Assembly: GCA_017483605.1 (NCBI GenBank)
Contig: JAFUWG010000034.1
Coordinates: 1-40,391 of the forward strand
Length of the DNA stretch: 40,391 bases
Direction of reading: 5' to 3'
Origin: Bacteroidaceae bacterium
GTDB taxonomy: Bacteria; Bacteroidota; Bacteroidia; Bacteroidales; Bacteroidaceae
Under the pieces are notes generated by a model. It saw nothing but the letters and a program-made list of their open reading frames with translations, was not told the DNA's origin and made no database searches. This document shows positions 16,287-24,861 of the stretch, in pieces. The stretch's first letter is position 1. Each line of letters begins with the position of its first letter. Position numbers and translations under genes: made by a program.

Positions 16287-18245
16287 ATGAAAAAGATGAC
16301 AAACATTGCAAGGTTCTCCATCATAGCCATGATGGTGGCCACTCTGGCAGGATTGAGTTCTTGTCGTACACAGACTGGAGTGGTAGAAAAACAAAACACT
16401 CCAACCATCGGATTCCAGAAGCAAAAACCTATTCAGATGATTCTCGATTCTGACTTCGGTAGTTCCACCGACGACCTTTTCGCCCTGATGATGCTGAATC
16501 ACTACATCGATGAAGGTCGTGTCGATCTGAAAGGTGTCATTGTTGACCGTGAAGGTGACAAAAACGCAGGTATCGTTGATATTTTCAACACCTATTACGG
16601 ACACCCCGACATCCCTGTTGGTCTGGAGCGTAACGGCGTGAAGAACCCTCGTTGCTTCATCCCCTACAATGGCATTTGCGACCTCAAGGATGCACAGGGA
16701 AAGCCCCTCTTTAAGCGTACTTTTGATAGCAGTCAATGTCCCGACGGCTATAAACTCTATCGCAAATTGCTGAGCAATGCCGAAGACAAGTCCATCGTCA
16801 TTGTTGCCATCGGTTTCGCCACTACCCTCTCACAACTCTTCGAGTCTGGTGCCGACGAATACTCAAACCTCAGCGGTCTTGACCTCTTTGGCCAGAAAGT
16901 GAAAGCAGTTTACATCCAGTCAGGTCGTTTCGAGGCTGGCGACAGCCTGTGTGGCTACAACATGCGTGCCGCATCACGTCAATCTGCAGTTTTCTATGAC
17001 AAACTGCCCAAGAACGTAGAACTTTACATGTCACCCAGCAATGTAGGAGACAAGATGGACTACCTGCCCAAAGACGTGCTGGTTGACCTCTCCTACACCG
17101 AAGTGAATCCTATCAAGGCTGTTTACACCAACTTCACTTGCGATACAGGCCAGCGTATGTGGGACACCAACTGTCTCGTACATGCTGTAGAAGGCAACGA
17201 TGCCTACTACCTCTCACCTCGTGGTTGGGTCACATTCGTTGACCAAGGCGAGGAGTCACTCATGCTCTTCAAGCAAGACCCCAATGGCAACGCACGTTAT
17301 CAGATTCCTGGTGACTCTTACTTCAGCGAGAATAAACTGATGGACATCCGTCACTACACCCGCATGAACAACCGTCCTGCTCAGTATACCATCGAAGGAC
17401 CTCAGCCACAAGTCATCAAGGAAGAAGCCGTTGAGTGGGTTAAGCCTCGCGTGCAACTGCTCATCGACAAATACATGGGTAGTGCGGGCAACAAACTCAA
17501 CCCCGACGACGTAAGATTCATGTTCCGCTGCATTGGCTACACAGGTCCAAACGCATTCGACTACACAGAGGCAGAAACGCTGCTGACCGACACCATCTAT
17601 ACGACCATGCTCCGTCGTGCCGTTCGCAATGGCAACAAGAGCGTTGTCATCGTCACAGGCCCTCCATCAAGCGGCAAGACAACTGCTGTCAATCAGTTGA
17701 ATCTGAAGAAAGCCGGACTCATCTACGACGCAGCCCTCATCGGTCCCAACCGTCTGGCTCAAGCCATCGCTACAGCCAAGCGTGAAGGCATGGAAGACGT
17801 GAAGGTGGTGATGGTTTACAACGATGTGCTCACTTGCTTCAAGAACTCTGTCAACAAAGGCAAACGCGAGTGGCGTTACACAGGATTAGACTATATCGTC
17901 AATGCCTTCAGAGACAACATCGGCAAACTGGAGCAGATTCGTGCTGCTTACCCCGACATCCTGATTACTCCTATCGATTGTAGCGGCAATCAGGGTGTGC
18001 ATCCGGTAAGCCTGCAAGATGCCCAGAAGTGGAACTATACCGTTTCTTCCGACGACCTGCACAACCTGCTCTCCTATCTGCTCAGCGAGGTGAACAGCGG
18101 CGAGGTTGAAGCCAGCCTGCTCCCATCCCTCACAGGCGACGTACAATCCATCCCGGGCATCAGCGAAGCCGACAAGCCGCTGGTCAATGAGATAGTCAAG
18201 AGCGTGAAGGAGCAGACCGATGCATACAAAAACCAGAAGAGATAA
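16287..18245 (+). CDS. Lipoprotein fusing a nucleoside-hydrolase-like domain to a P-loop domain
   Basis: 652 residues. A lipoprotein signal ends in LAGLSSC (Cys 26). Residues about 48-400 resemble the inosine/uridine nucleoside hydrolase fold: the N-terminal metal-binding cluster reads DSDFGSSTDD with D54, D56, D62 and D63, and a buried strand IVIVAIGFATTLSQL follows. Residues about 440-640 form a separate P-loop domain with Walker A GPPSSGKTT at 458-466 in the context SVVIVTGPPSSGKTT, then VKVVMVYNDVLTCFKNSV. This part most resembles zeta-toxin/kinase-type P-loop proteins, but that sub-assignment is uncertain. A nucleotide-binding kinase-like domain behind a lipobox is odd, because the periplasm has little ATP. 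It sits 3 bp before the last gene of the operon. Confidence 0.72.
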   Translation: MKKMTNIARFSIIAMMVATLAGLSSCRTQTGVVEKQNTPTIGFQKQKPIQMILDSDFGSSTDDLFALMMLNHYIDEGRVDLKGVIVDREGDKNAGIVDIFNTYYGHPDIPVGLERNGVKNPRCFIPYNGICDLKDAQGKPLFKRTFDSSQCPDGYKLYRKLLSNAEDKSIVIVAIGFATTLSQLFESGADEYSNLSGLDLFGQKVKAVYIQSGRFEAGDSLCGYNMRAASRQSAVFYDKLPKNVELYMSPSNVGDKMDYLPKDVLVDLSYTEVNPIKAVYTNFTCDTGQRMWDTNCLVHAVEGNDAYYLSPRGWVTFVDQGEESLMLFKQDPNGNARYQIPGDSYFSENKLMDIRHYTRMNNRPAQYTIEGPQPQVIKEEAVEWVKPRVQLLIDKYMGSAGNKLNPDDVRFMFRCIGYTGPNAFDYTEAETLLTDTIYTTMLRRAVRNGNKSVVIVTGPPSSGKTTAVNQLNLKKAGLIYDAALIGPNRLAQAIATAKREGMEDVKVVMVYNDVLTCFKNSVNKGKREWRYTGLDYIVNAFRDNIGKLEQIRAAYPDILITPIDCSGNQGVHPVSLQDAQKWNYTVSSDDLHNLLSYLLSEVNSGEVEASLLPSLTGDVQSIPGISEADKPLVNEIVKSVKEQTDAYKNQKR

Positions 18246-18248
18246 GAG

Positions 18249-18878
18249 ATGAAAAAGTTTTTCACGGCAACCATCCTGCAGATGCTCACCTTTGTGGGCA
18301 TCTGTGGGATGTTTTCATTTACAAGTTGTGGCAATAAAACCACGGCTGAAGCCTCCGATTCAGACAGCGTCTTCATGCTCGATGGTCCCAGCATGGAATA
18401 CAACCCTACTGAGCATGACCAGAAGATGAACGACATGATTCAAGAACGAAAAGTCGTTGTCAAAAGGACGGAAGAAATCTACAAAGAAGTGGTCAAAGCC
18501 TATTCCAGCACAGACGGATATGGCGCAGACATCGACCTTGACAAAATGTTCTGTTCTGACGATTGGAACAAAACCGTCAAAGCCGCCAGAGAAAAGGATA
18601 AGGAGTTTGACGGCATCGGCTTTTTCGATGCCGACTATTGGGTGATGGGCAACGACCTTTACGAGTTTGATGCCGACAACTTCCAGTTTGAATCACTCGA
18701 CATGGACAGCACACCACGCACCGCTTCTGTACTGCTCGACCTCCACAACTGCGGCAATGTCTCACCCATTCGTGTTAACCTCGTTTTCGAGCATGGCGAA
18801 TGGAAGATTGACGACCTCACCGACATCAATTTTGAATTGGATTGGAAGAAATCCATGAAGGAGTATCTGGCAGAGTAA
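18249..18878 (+). CDS. Lipoprotein paralogous to the 13141-14199 C-terminus
   Basis: 209 residues with lipobox FTSC. The body (IYKEVVKAY, DIDLDKMFCSDDWNKTVKAAREKD, ending GEWKIDDLTD) matches the C-terminal domain of the 13141-14199 protein (VYAEVSKAF, NIDLDAMFCTKYWNENLQEAR, NQWRINDWEE). It is probably the last gene of the operon, since a strong terminator hairpin starts about 30 bp after its stop. The function is unknown. Confidence 0.75.
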   Translation: MKKFFTATILQMLTFVGICGMFSFTSCGNKTTAEASDSDSVFMLDGPSMEYNPTEHDQKMNDMIQERKVVVKRTEEIYKEVVKAYSSTDGYGADIDLDKMFCSDDWNKTVKAAREKDKEFDGIGFFDADYWVMGNDLYEFDADNFQFESLDMDSTPRTASVLLDLHNCGNVSPIRVNLVFEHGEWKIDDLTDINFELDWKKSMKEYLAE

Positions 18879-18906
18879 AAGAAGTATTCCACATCCCTCT
18901 CCATAC

Positions 18907-18945
18907 GAAAAGGGGCGACAACGTCATCACGCTGTCGCCCCTTTC
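18907..18945. terminator. Bidirectional terminator between convergent genes
   Basis: A perfect 12-bp stem, AAAGGGGCGACA (18909-18920) against TGTCGCCCCTTT (18933-18944), closes a 12-nt loop, with A/T-rich flanks on both sides. It lies between the plus-strand operon ending at 18878 and the minus-strand protease gene ending at 18983, and can serve both. Confidence 0.9.
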
Positions 18946-18982
18946 TTTGTTTGCAAGTTTATGCTTATTCTTCCATGTGCTT

Positions 18983-21900
18983 TTACTTCGCCAGGTACTT
19001 CTTCCCATCCACCATATAAATGCCTGGGGCTGAGATTCTTTCAACCTTTACGCCTTGCATCGTGTAGATGCCTTTTCGCACAATAGCCTTGGGTTCTGCA
19101 GCCACTTCGACGATGGCGTCTGGGTCTTCATGCCCGGGGAATGAAGCAATGTAAGTCAATTTGAAGTTGTCCACTTTGTACCAGTGGCCAGCGTTGACGC
19201 CGATGAGGAGTGAACCCGTGTCGGCACCATCAGAAGCCACCACAGGAATGCTGTCAATCGTAGCCTCCGTCAGATAGAAACTACCAAAAGCATGACCCGC
19301 AACAGTTGCTGTAGAGTCGCCGGCAAAGAGCGTGACGGTCGCGTCTTCATCAGTACCCAGCATTGCCGTGAGACGATAATAACCAGGCGTGAGACCTTCC
19401 ACCAACTGAGAGATTTCGACCGAACTGTTGTTGTCTGCTTCAATGAGGCTCTGGAAGATGTAAGTTCCGTCCAGCCCGACAGCACGGTATTTGTTGGCAG
19501 CCGTTCCGTTATAGACCGCACCCACCGAGGTGTATCCTTCCTTCTTGCCAACCGTCCATCCCTTCGCGGTCTTTGTCTCAAACGATGGATTCTCAATGCA
19601 GTTCGTAAAGTCGATTTCGACATTTTCAGCACGAAGAATCTGTTTCTTGTACGCATCGCCGTCAGCCAACAACTGTGCGGCATAGTTCTTCACCTTGGTT
19701 GCCGAAGTCAATTCCGTTTCCTCGCGATTGCTAAACTCACCTTCCGCCTCATGAATCTGAGCCAGATAAGCCTTGTACGCATCAGCGGTGGTCACCTTCT
19801 TATATTTCTCCAGAATCTGGTATGCCTGTTCAATGTTTTCGGCAAGCGTCTGATATGCAGGGTCGAGCGTGATGTTAGCATAGGCACGGAAGGACTTCGT
19901 CATGCTTTCGTCATACCAGTAACCACGCAAAGCCTCCACTGCACTACCCTCTTCCACCGGCACGAAATACTGTGCTTCTTCATCGTTGAGCAGTTGTGCA
20001 TCGGCTGGAGTCGTGGCGTTGACAAAGGTTCCGACCACGGCGGCATCGGCATTCTCTGCCGGAGCCGTCACCACCTGCGTATTGGTGCCCGTCAACATCA
20101 TGTTATTCGACGAAGATGACATCACCAGATAAGTCTTGCCAGCCTCCAACGTCTTCACATCAACCGTTTTATTAGAGATGCCCGTCATGGAATGACCCGT
20201 AATTTCGCGTGCCACCACACCGTCAGGCACCGTTGCCGTGAAAGGAACAGTCAGCAGATACCACTTGGCAGGCTCTGTACCGATGAGCATCTGCGCCTCC
20301 GTTGCCTCAAACGCTGCACGAGGCGTAAAGTTATATCCAGTCGTCAACGAGAGCAGCGAACACTTCCCTGCCTTCACGATGTTTGTGCCCGTCGCCTCGC
20401 TGTCATCCGCCACATAGTAAAGTGCGTTGGGGTTCACATCCTGAGCCACCTGCGTCACACCCGAACACTGAGTCAGGTCATACACCGTGGCTGTCTTATA
20501 AGTCGCCTTCTTGGCAAAGGTTGTGGAGTTAAATGCCGTGGCATCGAAATGTCCCTTCAATGTCAGCACATCATTCTCAAATCCAACCACCTCCATGTCG
20601 CTTTCCTTCAGGATGAAACGCACGACGGTGTCCGTTCCCTCTGCATACTGAATCACATCTTCCGACGACGGCACAGGATTGGCAAGCACACCATAATAAT
20701 ACTTGCCCACCTCAAACGGACACGTTGACGTGTTGAGGATGCTGAACGAGGCTTCACCCGTTTCCTGACTGCCAATGGTCACCTTGCCTGTCTTGTAGCC
20801 GAGTTCCGTCCACGCTTTTGCCTCCTCGTCATAGCCGTAGAAGTTCATCCGCAACGTACCCTCGTATGCCACATCAGCCTTGTTGCTGAGCGTGGCAATC
20901 GCCGTGGAGCGGTCATTGTAAACCACCTGAAAATCATTGCCTTCAAACGTTTCCTTGTCAGGACTTCCTGCCACAGAGAGCCCCTCAAGCCGCAAGTCAC
21001 TCGCTGCCTCCTTGGGGTCAACGGTCAACTGTGCCAGCACGTTCAGGTTCGCATCGGTAAGGGTCAGCGTATAAGTGCGTGAAAGCGTGGGTCGAGCCGT
21101 CAACGTGAGTTCCATTTCGCCACCGTCATTAGGCAGCACCGTTTCCGTATCTTTCGACGAAGCCGACGACAAGGCAGACGGTTTGCTGCTGCCCGAAGTG
21201 CAGAAGAGGTAAAGCCCCGAATAGTTGAGCGTGCCGTTGTTGCGTACCTTCACCACCACATTGTTCGTATGATTCTGGTAGAACCCATCCGCCAGCGCAA
21301 TCGAGGCAGAAAGATTCTGCTTCCGCGGACGGACATTGAATGTCATGCCCTGCCACGTGTTGAAATAGTTCATACCCGTCTCGTCGTCCACGGTGTACCA
21401 GCCGTCGCCCTGTCCGCCCCAACCGAAGTTGAAGTGGAACAGTCCTGTGGATGATTGATAGCCGTCGAGCACCACAGCGTGTCCGCCCGTCGCCTCGTCC
21501 TTATAGCCCGTGTAGATGATGGGATGCCCCTTTGCCAAATCATCATAAATCTTCTTCTCCCACGTCGCCAGCGGCACCCAACTGCTGCTGCCGTCGCTCT
21601 TGTACTCACATTCGCTCAAGAGGTTGAAATAAGTCTTCATCGGGTCAACGAGGTCGCTAATCTGAGCACCCGACGAGTCGTAGTAGTCCATGTGGTCCAT
21701 CGCACCCACGGCAAACACGAGGTCTGCCACGGCTGATTTGAACTCGGCTGGTTCGCTGCCTCCGTATTTGTCAAGCATCAGATCCCACTTAATGGGAGTA
21801 CCCTTCTTGATTTGGTCGGTCACCGCCGTATGGTGCCACTCGTCTGCTCCGTATGTAGGCGTGTTGGCTTGGAACACATCGGGATTGTCCTTGCGATAGT

Positions 21901-22468
21901 AGTAAATCACCTGCGAGGCAGCCGTTGCCACACAGCCCGTCACGGCACGACCACCCTTGTCGGTGACAGGACAGCGGTCGTTGTAAGGTGAGGTCTGATG
22001 CCAGTGTGTCGTCAGCAAGGCGGGAATGCTTTCCAGACCTTTGATGCGACGCGGAGCATTCTTGCGTTTCGGGCTCTTGCGACTCACATTCTGCCCTGCT
22101 TCCTGAGCATCCTCGATGAGCGTCTTGTAACGGTCGAGCCAGCCGAGCAGATGCGGTGGAAGCACCGCCTCGTCGAAGTCGCCACTCTCGGTATAGCCCA
22201 AGATGTCGGGCAAGCAGTCGTCGCCGCTCACAATCACAAATCCTTTTCCCTCGCCACGCGAGAACACATAGTAAGGCGAAGTCGCCTGTGTCTGAGCACT
22301 CAACTTGCGTGCTTTCGATTCGGTACGAACAGCCTTCGACACCAGCACGGGTTCATCCACACTCAACGTCGCCGCCAACTGCTTGGCTTTGACCGGGTCG
22401 ATAGGGTCGGCACTCATGGTCAACGATGCAAACATCACCGCCGACAAGGTTAACAGTTTTTTCTTCAT
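18983..22468 (-). CDS. C10-family cysteine protease (SpeB/streptopain-like), multidomain
   Basis: 1161 residues. A signal peptide (MKKKLLTLSAVMFASLTMSA) is followed by a SpeB-type propeptide (about 22-130, with FVIVSGDDCLPDILGY). The C10 catalytic domain (about 145-385) has nucleophile C179 in AVTGCVATAASQ, H330 in GGHAVVLDGY, and the conserved FNFGWGG at 346-352. Downstream are beta-sandwich domains and, at about 985-1130, a galactose-binding-like segment (NPSFETKTAKGW ... WYKVDNFKLTYI). The C-terminus (GIYTMQGVKV ... GIYMVDGKKYLAK) is of the kind seen on secreted Prevotella proteins and may be a sorting signal. Expected to be secreted and autoprocessed; substrate unknown. No Spi-type inhibitor gene is adjacent. 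Confidence 0.92.
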   Translation of the reverse strand: MKKKLLTLSAVMFASLTMSADPIDPVKAKQLAATLSVDEPVLVSKAVRTESKARKLSAQTQATSPYYVFSRGEGKGFVIVSGDDCLPDILGYTESGDFDEAVLPPHLLGWLDRYKTLIEDAQEAGQNVSRKSPKRKNAPRRIKGLESIPALLTTHWHQTSPYNDRCPVTDKGGRAVTGCVATAASQVIYYYRKDNPDVFQANTPTYGADEWHHTAVTDQIKKGTPIKWDLMLDKYGGSEPAEFKSAVADLVFAVGAMDHMDYYDSSGAQISDLVDPMKTYFNLLSECEYKSDGSSSWVPLATWEKKIYDDLAKGHPIIYTGYKDEATGGHAVVLDGYQSSTGLFHFNFGWGGQGDGWYTVDDETGMNYFNTWQGMTFNVRPRKQNLSASIALADGFYQNHTNNVVVKVRNNGTLNYSGLYLFCTSGSSKPSALSSASSKDTETVLPNDGGEMELTLTARPTLSRTYTLTLTDANLNVLAQLTVDPKEAASDLRLEGLSVAGSPDKETFEGNDFQVVYNDRSTAIATLSNKADVAYEGTLRMNFYGYDEEAKAWTELGYKTGKVTIGSQETGEASFSILNTSTCPFEVGKYYYGVLANPVPSSEDVIQYAEGTDTVVRFILKESDMEVVGFENDVLTLKGHFDATAFNSTTFAKKATYKTATVYDLTQCSGVTQVAQDVNPNALYYVADDSEATGTNIVKAGKCSLLSLTTGYNFTPRAAFEATEAQMLIGTEPAKWYLLTVPFTATVPDGVVAREITGHSMTGISNKTVDVKTLEAGKTYLVMSSSSNNMMLTGTNTQVVTAPAENADAAVVGTFVNATTPADAQLLNDEEAQYFVPVEEGSAVEALRGYWYDESMTKSFRAYANITLDPAYQTLAENIEQAYQILEKYKKVTTADAYKAYLAQIHEAEGEFSNREETELTSATKVKNYAAQLLADGDAYKKQILRAENVEIDFTNCIENPSFETKTAKGWTVGKKEGYTSVGAVYNGTAANKYRAVGLDGTYIFQSLIEADNNSSVEISQLVEGLTPGYYRLTAMLGTDEDATVTLFAGDSTATVAGHAFGSFYLTEATIDSIPVVASDGADTGSLLIGVNAGHWYKVDNFKLTYIASFPGHEDPDAIVEVAAEPKAIVRKGIYTMQGVKVERISAPGIYMVDGKKYLAK

Positions 22469-22483
22469 AGGGTTATTTTAGGG

Positions 22484-22587
22484 TTTTAAGTTCGTAAGTT
22501 TTTGAGTTTTTAAGTTTTTGAGTTCGTGAGTTTTTATTCTCAACACCCCGAAAGGCAAACTTAAAAACTCAAAAACTTAAAAACTCA
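22484..22587. repeat. Octamer repeats forming a 22-bp inverted repeat
   Basis: The left side is a run of octamers of form (A/G)AGTT(TTT/CGT), and the right side is their complement. TGAGTTTTTAAGTTTTTGAG at 22503-22522 is part of a perfect 22-bp arm (22503-22524) pairing with 22566-22587; the 41-nt loop holds CACCCCGAAAGG. It lies directly 3' of lepA and 5' of the protease gene, and could be a terminator or a 5'-leader structure. Confidence 0.65.
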
Positions 22588-22591
22588 TTTT

Positions 22592-24400
22592 TCAATCATC
22601 GTCCAGTTTCAGCACCGCCAAGAACGCCTTTTGTGGCACACTCACGTTGCCGATTTGCTTCATGCGTTTCTTGCCTCGTTTCTGTTTCTCCAGCAGTTTG
22701 CGTTTACGCGACACGTCGCCGCCGTAGCACTTGGCAAGCACGTCTTTCCGCACCTGCTTCACCGTCTCGCGTGCCACAATCTTGCCGCCGATGGCCGCCT
22801 GAATGGCAATGTCGAACTGTTGGCGTGGCAGCAGTTCCTTCAGTCGTTCGCACATGCGGCGACCCAGCGTCACGGCGTTGTCCACGTGCGTCAGTGTTGA
22901 AAGGGCGTCCACCGATTCTCCGTTCAGCAGAATGTCGAGTTTCACCAGTTTGCTCTCGCGGAAACCCGCAGGATGGTAGTCGAACGAAGCGTAGCCACGG
23001 CTCACGCTCTTCAGTTTGTCGTAGAAGTCAATCACGATTTCGCCCAGCGGCATCAGGAACTCAATCTCCACACGGTTGCCCGCAATGAAATCCTGCTTCA
23101 CCAGTTCGGCACGCTTGCTGAGGCAGAGCGTCATGATGGGGCCGATGTAGTTAGCGGTGGTGATGACCGTCGAGCGGATGTAGGGTTCTTCCACATGGTC
23201 GATGAGCGTCGGGTCGGGCATACCGCTCGGGTTGTGTACCTCCTGCGCCTCGCCATGCTTGTCATACACCATGTAACTCACATTCGGCACGGTCGTAATC
23301 ACATCCATGTCGAACTCGCGGTCGAGGCGTTCCTGCACAATCTCCATGTGCAGCAGCCCGAGGAATCCGCAGCGGAATCCGAAGCCCAGTGCCGCCGAAC
23401 TTTCATGCTGGAAGGTCAGCGAGGCGTCGTTCAGTTGCAACTTCTCCAGCGATGTACGCAGATTCTCATAGTCCTCTGTTTCAATCGGATAGATACCGGC
23501 AAACACCATTGGCTTCACCTCCTGAAAACCCTTGATTGCCTCCGTGGTCGGGTTCACCAGCGAGGTGATGGTATCGCCCACCTTCACCTCCGTGGCGTTC
23601 TTGATGCCCGTCACGATGTAGCCCACATCGCCTGTCCGCAACTCCTTCTTCGGCACCATGTCCATCTTCAGCGTGCCAATTTCCTCTGCCAGATATTCCT
23701 TTTTCGTGTTGATGAAACGCACCTTTTCGCCCGGGTGCATCACGCCGTTGATGATTTTGAAGTAGGCGATGACACCACGGTAGGAGTTAAACACCGAGTC
23801 GAAGATGAGTGCCTGCAACGGGGCATCCTCCTCGCCCACGGGGTGCGGCACACGCTCCACCACGGCGTTCAGGATGTCGTCCACGCCCTCGCCCGTCTTG
23901 CCGCTGGCATAGATGATGTCTTCGAGGTCGCAACCGATGAGGTCGATGATTTCGTCAGCCACCTCTTCGGGCATGGCGTTGGGCATGTCGATTTTGTTGA
24001 TGACAGGGATGATTTCCAAGTCGTGGTCAATCGCCATGTAGAGGTTGCTGATGGTCTGAGCCTGCACACCCTGTGTGGCATCCACCACGAGCAACGCCCC
24101 CTCGCAGGCAGCGATGGAACGGCTCACCTCGTAGGAGAAGTCCACGTGTCCCGGCGTGTCAATCAGGTTCAGCACAAACTTCTGCCCCTGAAACTCCGCC
24201 TTGTCGCCATCGTACTGGTGCTCCATCTGGATGGCGTGGCTCTTGATGGTGATGCCACGCTCCTGCTCCAAGTCCATGTCGTCGAGCATCTGTCCCTGCG
24301 TAATCTCAATCGTCTTCGTCTTCTCCAACAGTCGGTCAGCCAAGGTTGACTTCCCGTGGTCGATATGTGCAATAATGCAAAAATTTCTGATATTCTTCAT
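22592..24400 (-). CDS. lepA: Elongation factor 4 (LepA)
   Basis: LepA is a translational GTPase on the cytoplasmic ribosome that helps remobilise stalled elongation complexes and affects initiation. I start it at the ATG at 24400 ([19 protein letters not shown]), giving 602 residues as in the family; an upstream extension is open but unlikely. G1 is AHIDHGKST (11-19), G3 is DTPGHVDF and G4 is NKIDMPNA. The C-terminal LepA-specific part ends [20 protein letters not shown] Bacteroidota promoter box lies 16 bp before the start. Confidence 0.97.
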   Translation of the reverse strand: MKNIRNFCIIAHIDHGKSTLADRLLEKTKTIEITQGQMLDDMDLEQERGITIKSHAIQMEHQYDGDKAEFQGQKFVLNLIDTPGHVDFSYEVSRSIAACEGALLVVDATQGVQAQTISNLYMAIDHDLEIIPVINKIDMPNAMPEEVADEIIDLIGCDLEDIIYASGKTGEGVDDILNAVVERVPHPVGEEDAPLQALIFDSVFNSYRGVIAYFKIINGVMHPGEKVRFINTKKEYLAEEIGTLKMDMVPKKELRTGDVGYIVTGIKNATEVKVGDTITSLVNPTTEAIKGFQEVKPMVFAGIYPIETEDYENLRTSLEKLQLNDASLTFQHESSAALGFGFRCGFLGLLHMEIVQERLDREFDMDVITTVPNVSYMVYDKHGEAQEVHNPSGMPDPTLIDHVEEPYIRSTVITTANYIGPIMTLCLSKRAELVKQDFIAGNRVEIEFLMPLGEIVIDFYDKLKSVSRGYASFDYHPAGFRESKLVKLDILLNGESVDALSTLTHVDNAVTLGRRMCERLKELLPRQQFDIAIQAAIGGKIVARETVKQVRKDVLAKCYGGDVSRKRKLLEKQKRGKKRMKQIGNVSVPQKAFLAVLKLDDD

Positions 24401-24416
24401 GAAAAACAAATTTGGG

Positions 24417-24425
24417 ACAAAGGTA
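24417..24425 (-). promoter_or_regulatory. Promoter -7 box for lepA
   Basis: The minus strand reads TACCTTTGT, matching TAnnTTTGY. A TTTG lies about 20 bp further upstream at -33. This marks a very short leader for lepA. Confidence 0.65.
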
Positions 24426-24492
24426 GCACAAAATATTGACATGCCCAAACAAAAGTACCATTTCTTCATCATTCGCCCTCTAAGAACCCCCG

Positions 24493-24607
24493 ATGACATA
24501 AAAAGCCGTTCCCGTCGGAAGCCAACGGATGCTCTCATCCGAAGCCAACAGATGTCCTCGACGGCTTTCTTCAGATGTCCTCGTCAGCAGCCAACCGCCC
24601 TCCCCTA
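24493..24607. repeat. Array F: degenerate units, 23-bp period
   Basis: CGGAAGCCAACGGATG (24516), CCGAAGCCAACAGATG (24539), CGGCTTTCTTCAGATG (24562) and CAGCAGCCAACCGCCC (24585) start exactly 23 bp apart. Only the second copy keeps a good hairpin (CATCCG around AAGCCAA and CAGATG). This looks like an older, decayed array of the same kind as the others. A further weak unit may precede it at 24493. Confidence 0.6.
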
Positions 24608-24651
24608 TCTCCACAAAAAGGCATCTCCAACACCCCTTTGCAGCAGACGTT

Positions 24652-24766
24652 CTTAAAACTAAACTTAGATTTTATAAAATTCAAGTTAGATTTATATAAA
24701 TTTAAGTTCAATTTTATAAAATTTAAGTTGAATTTTATAAAATCTAAGTTTAGTTTTAAGAGAGGT
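24652..24766. repeat. Array B: AT-rich units of 21 bp within a 33-bp perfect inverted repeat
   Basis: Four 21-bp units begin at 24662, 24683, 24704 and 24725, each centred on a TTTATAAA or TTATATAA palindrome and joined by AAGTT. The outer arms 24652-24684 and 24728-24760 are perfect inverted repeats of 33 bp. The array lies about 100 bp downstream of the receptor stop at 24862. The remaining non-coding bases of 24401-24861 hold the lepA promoter and array F; I see nothing else there. Confidence 0.85.
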
Positions 24767-24861
24767 GGCGGCTATTGCGGGTCGGGGATGCCTCGAAAAG
24801 CCCCTCGAAGAAGACCGATTGGGAAACAAGGAGCATCTACCTATACCGATGAGGCGTTTCT

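Noticed and set aside
22973-24349. A 458-codon plus-strand ORF over lepA
   Set aside because: Histidine- and valine-rich shadow of a highly conserved GTPase gene.
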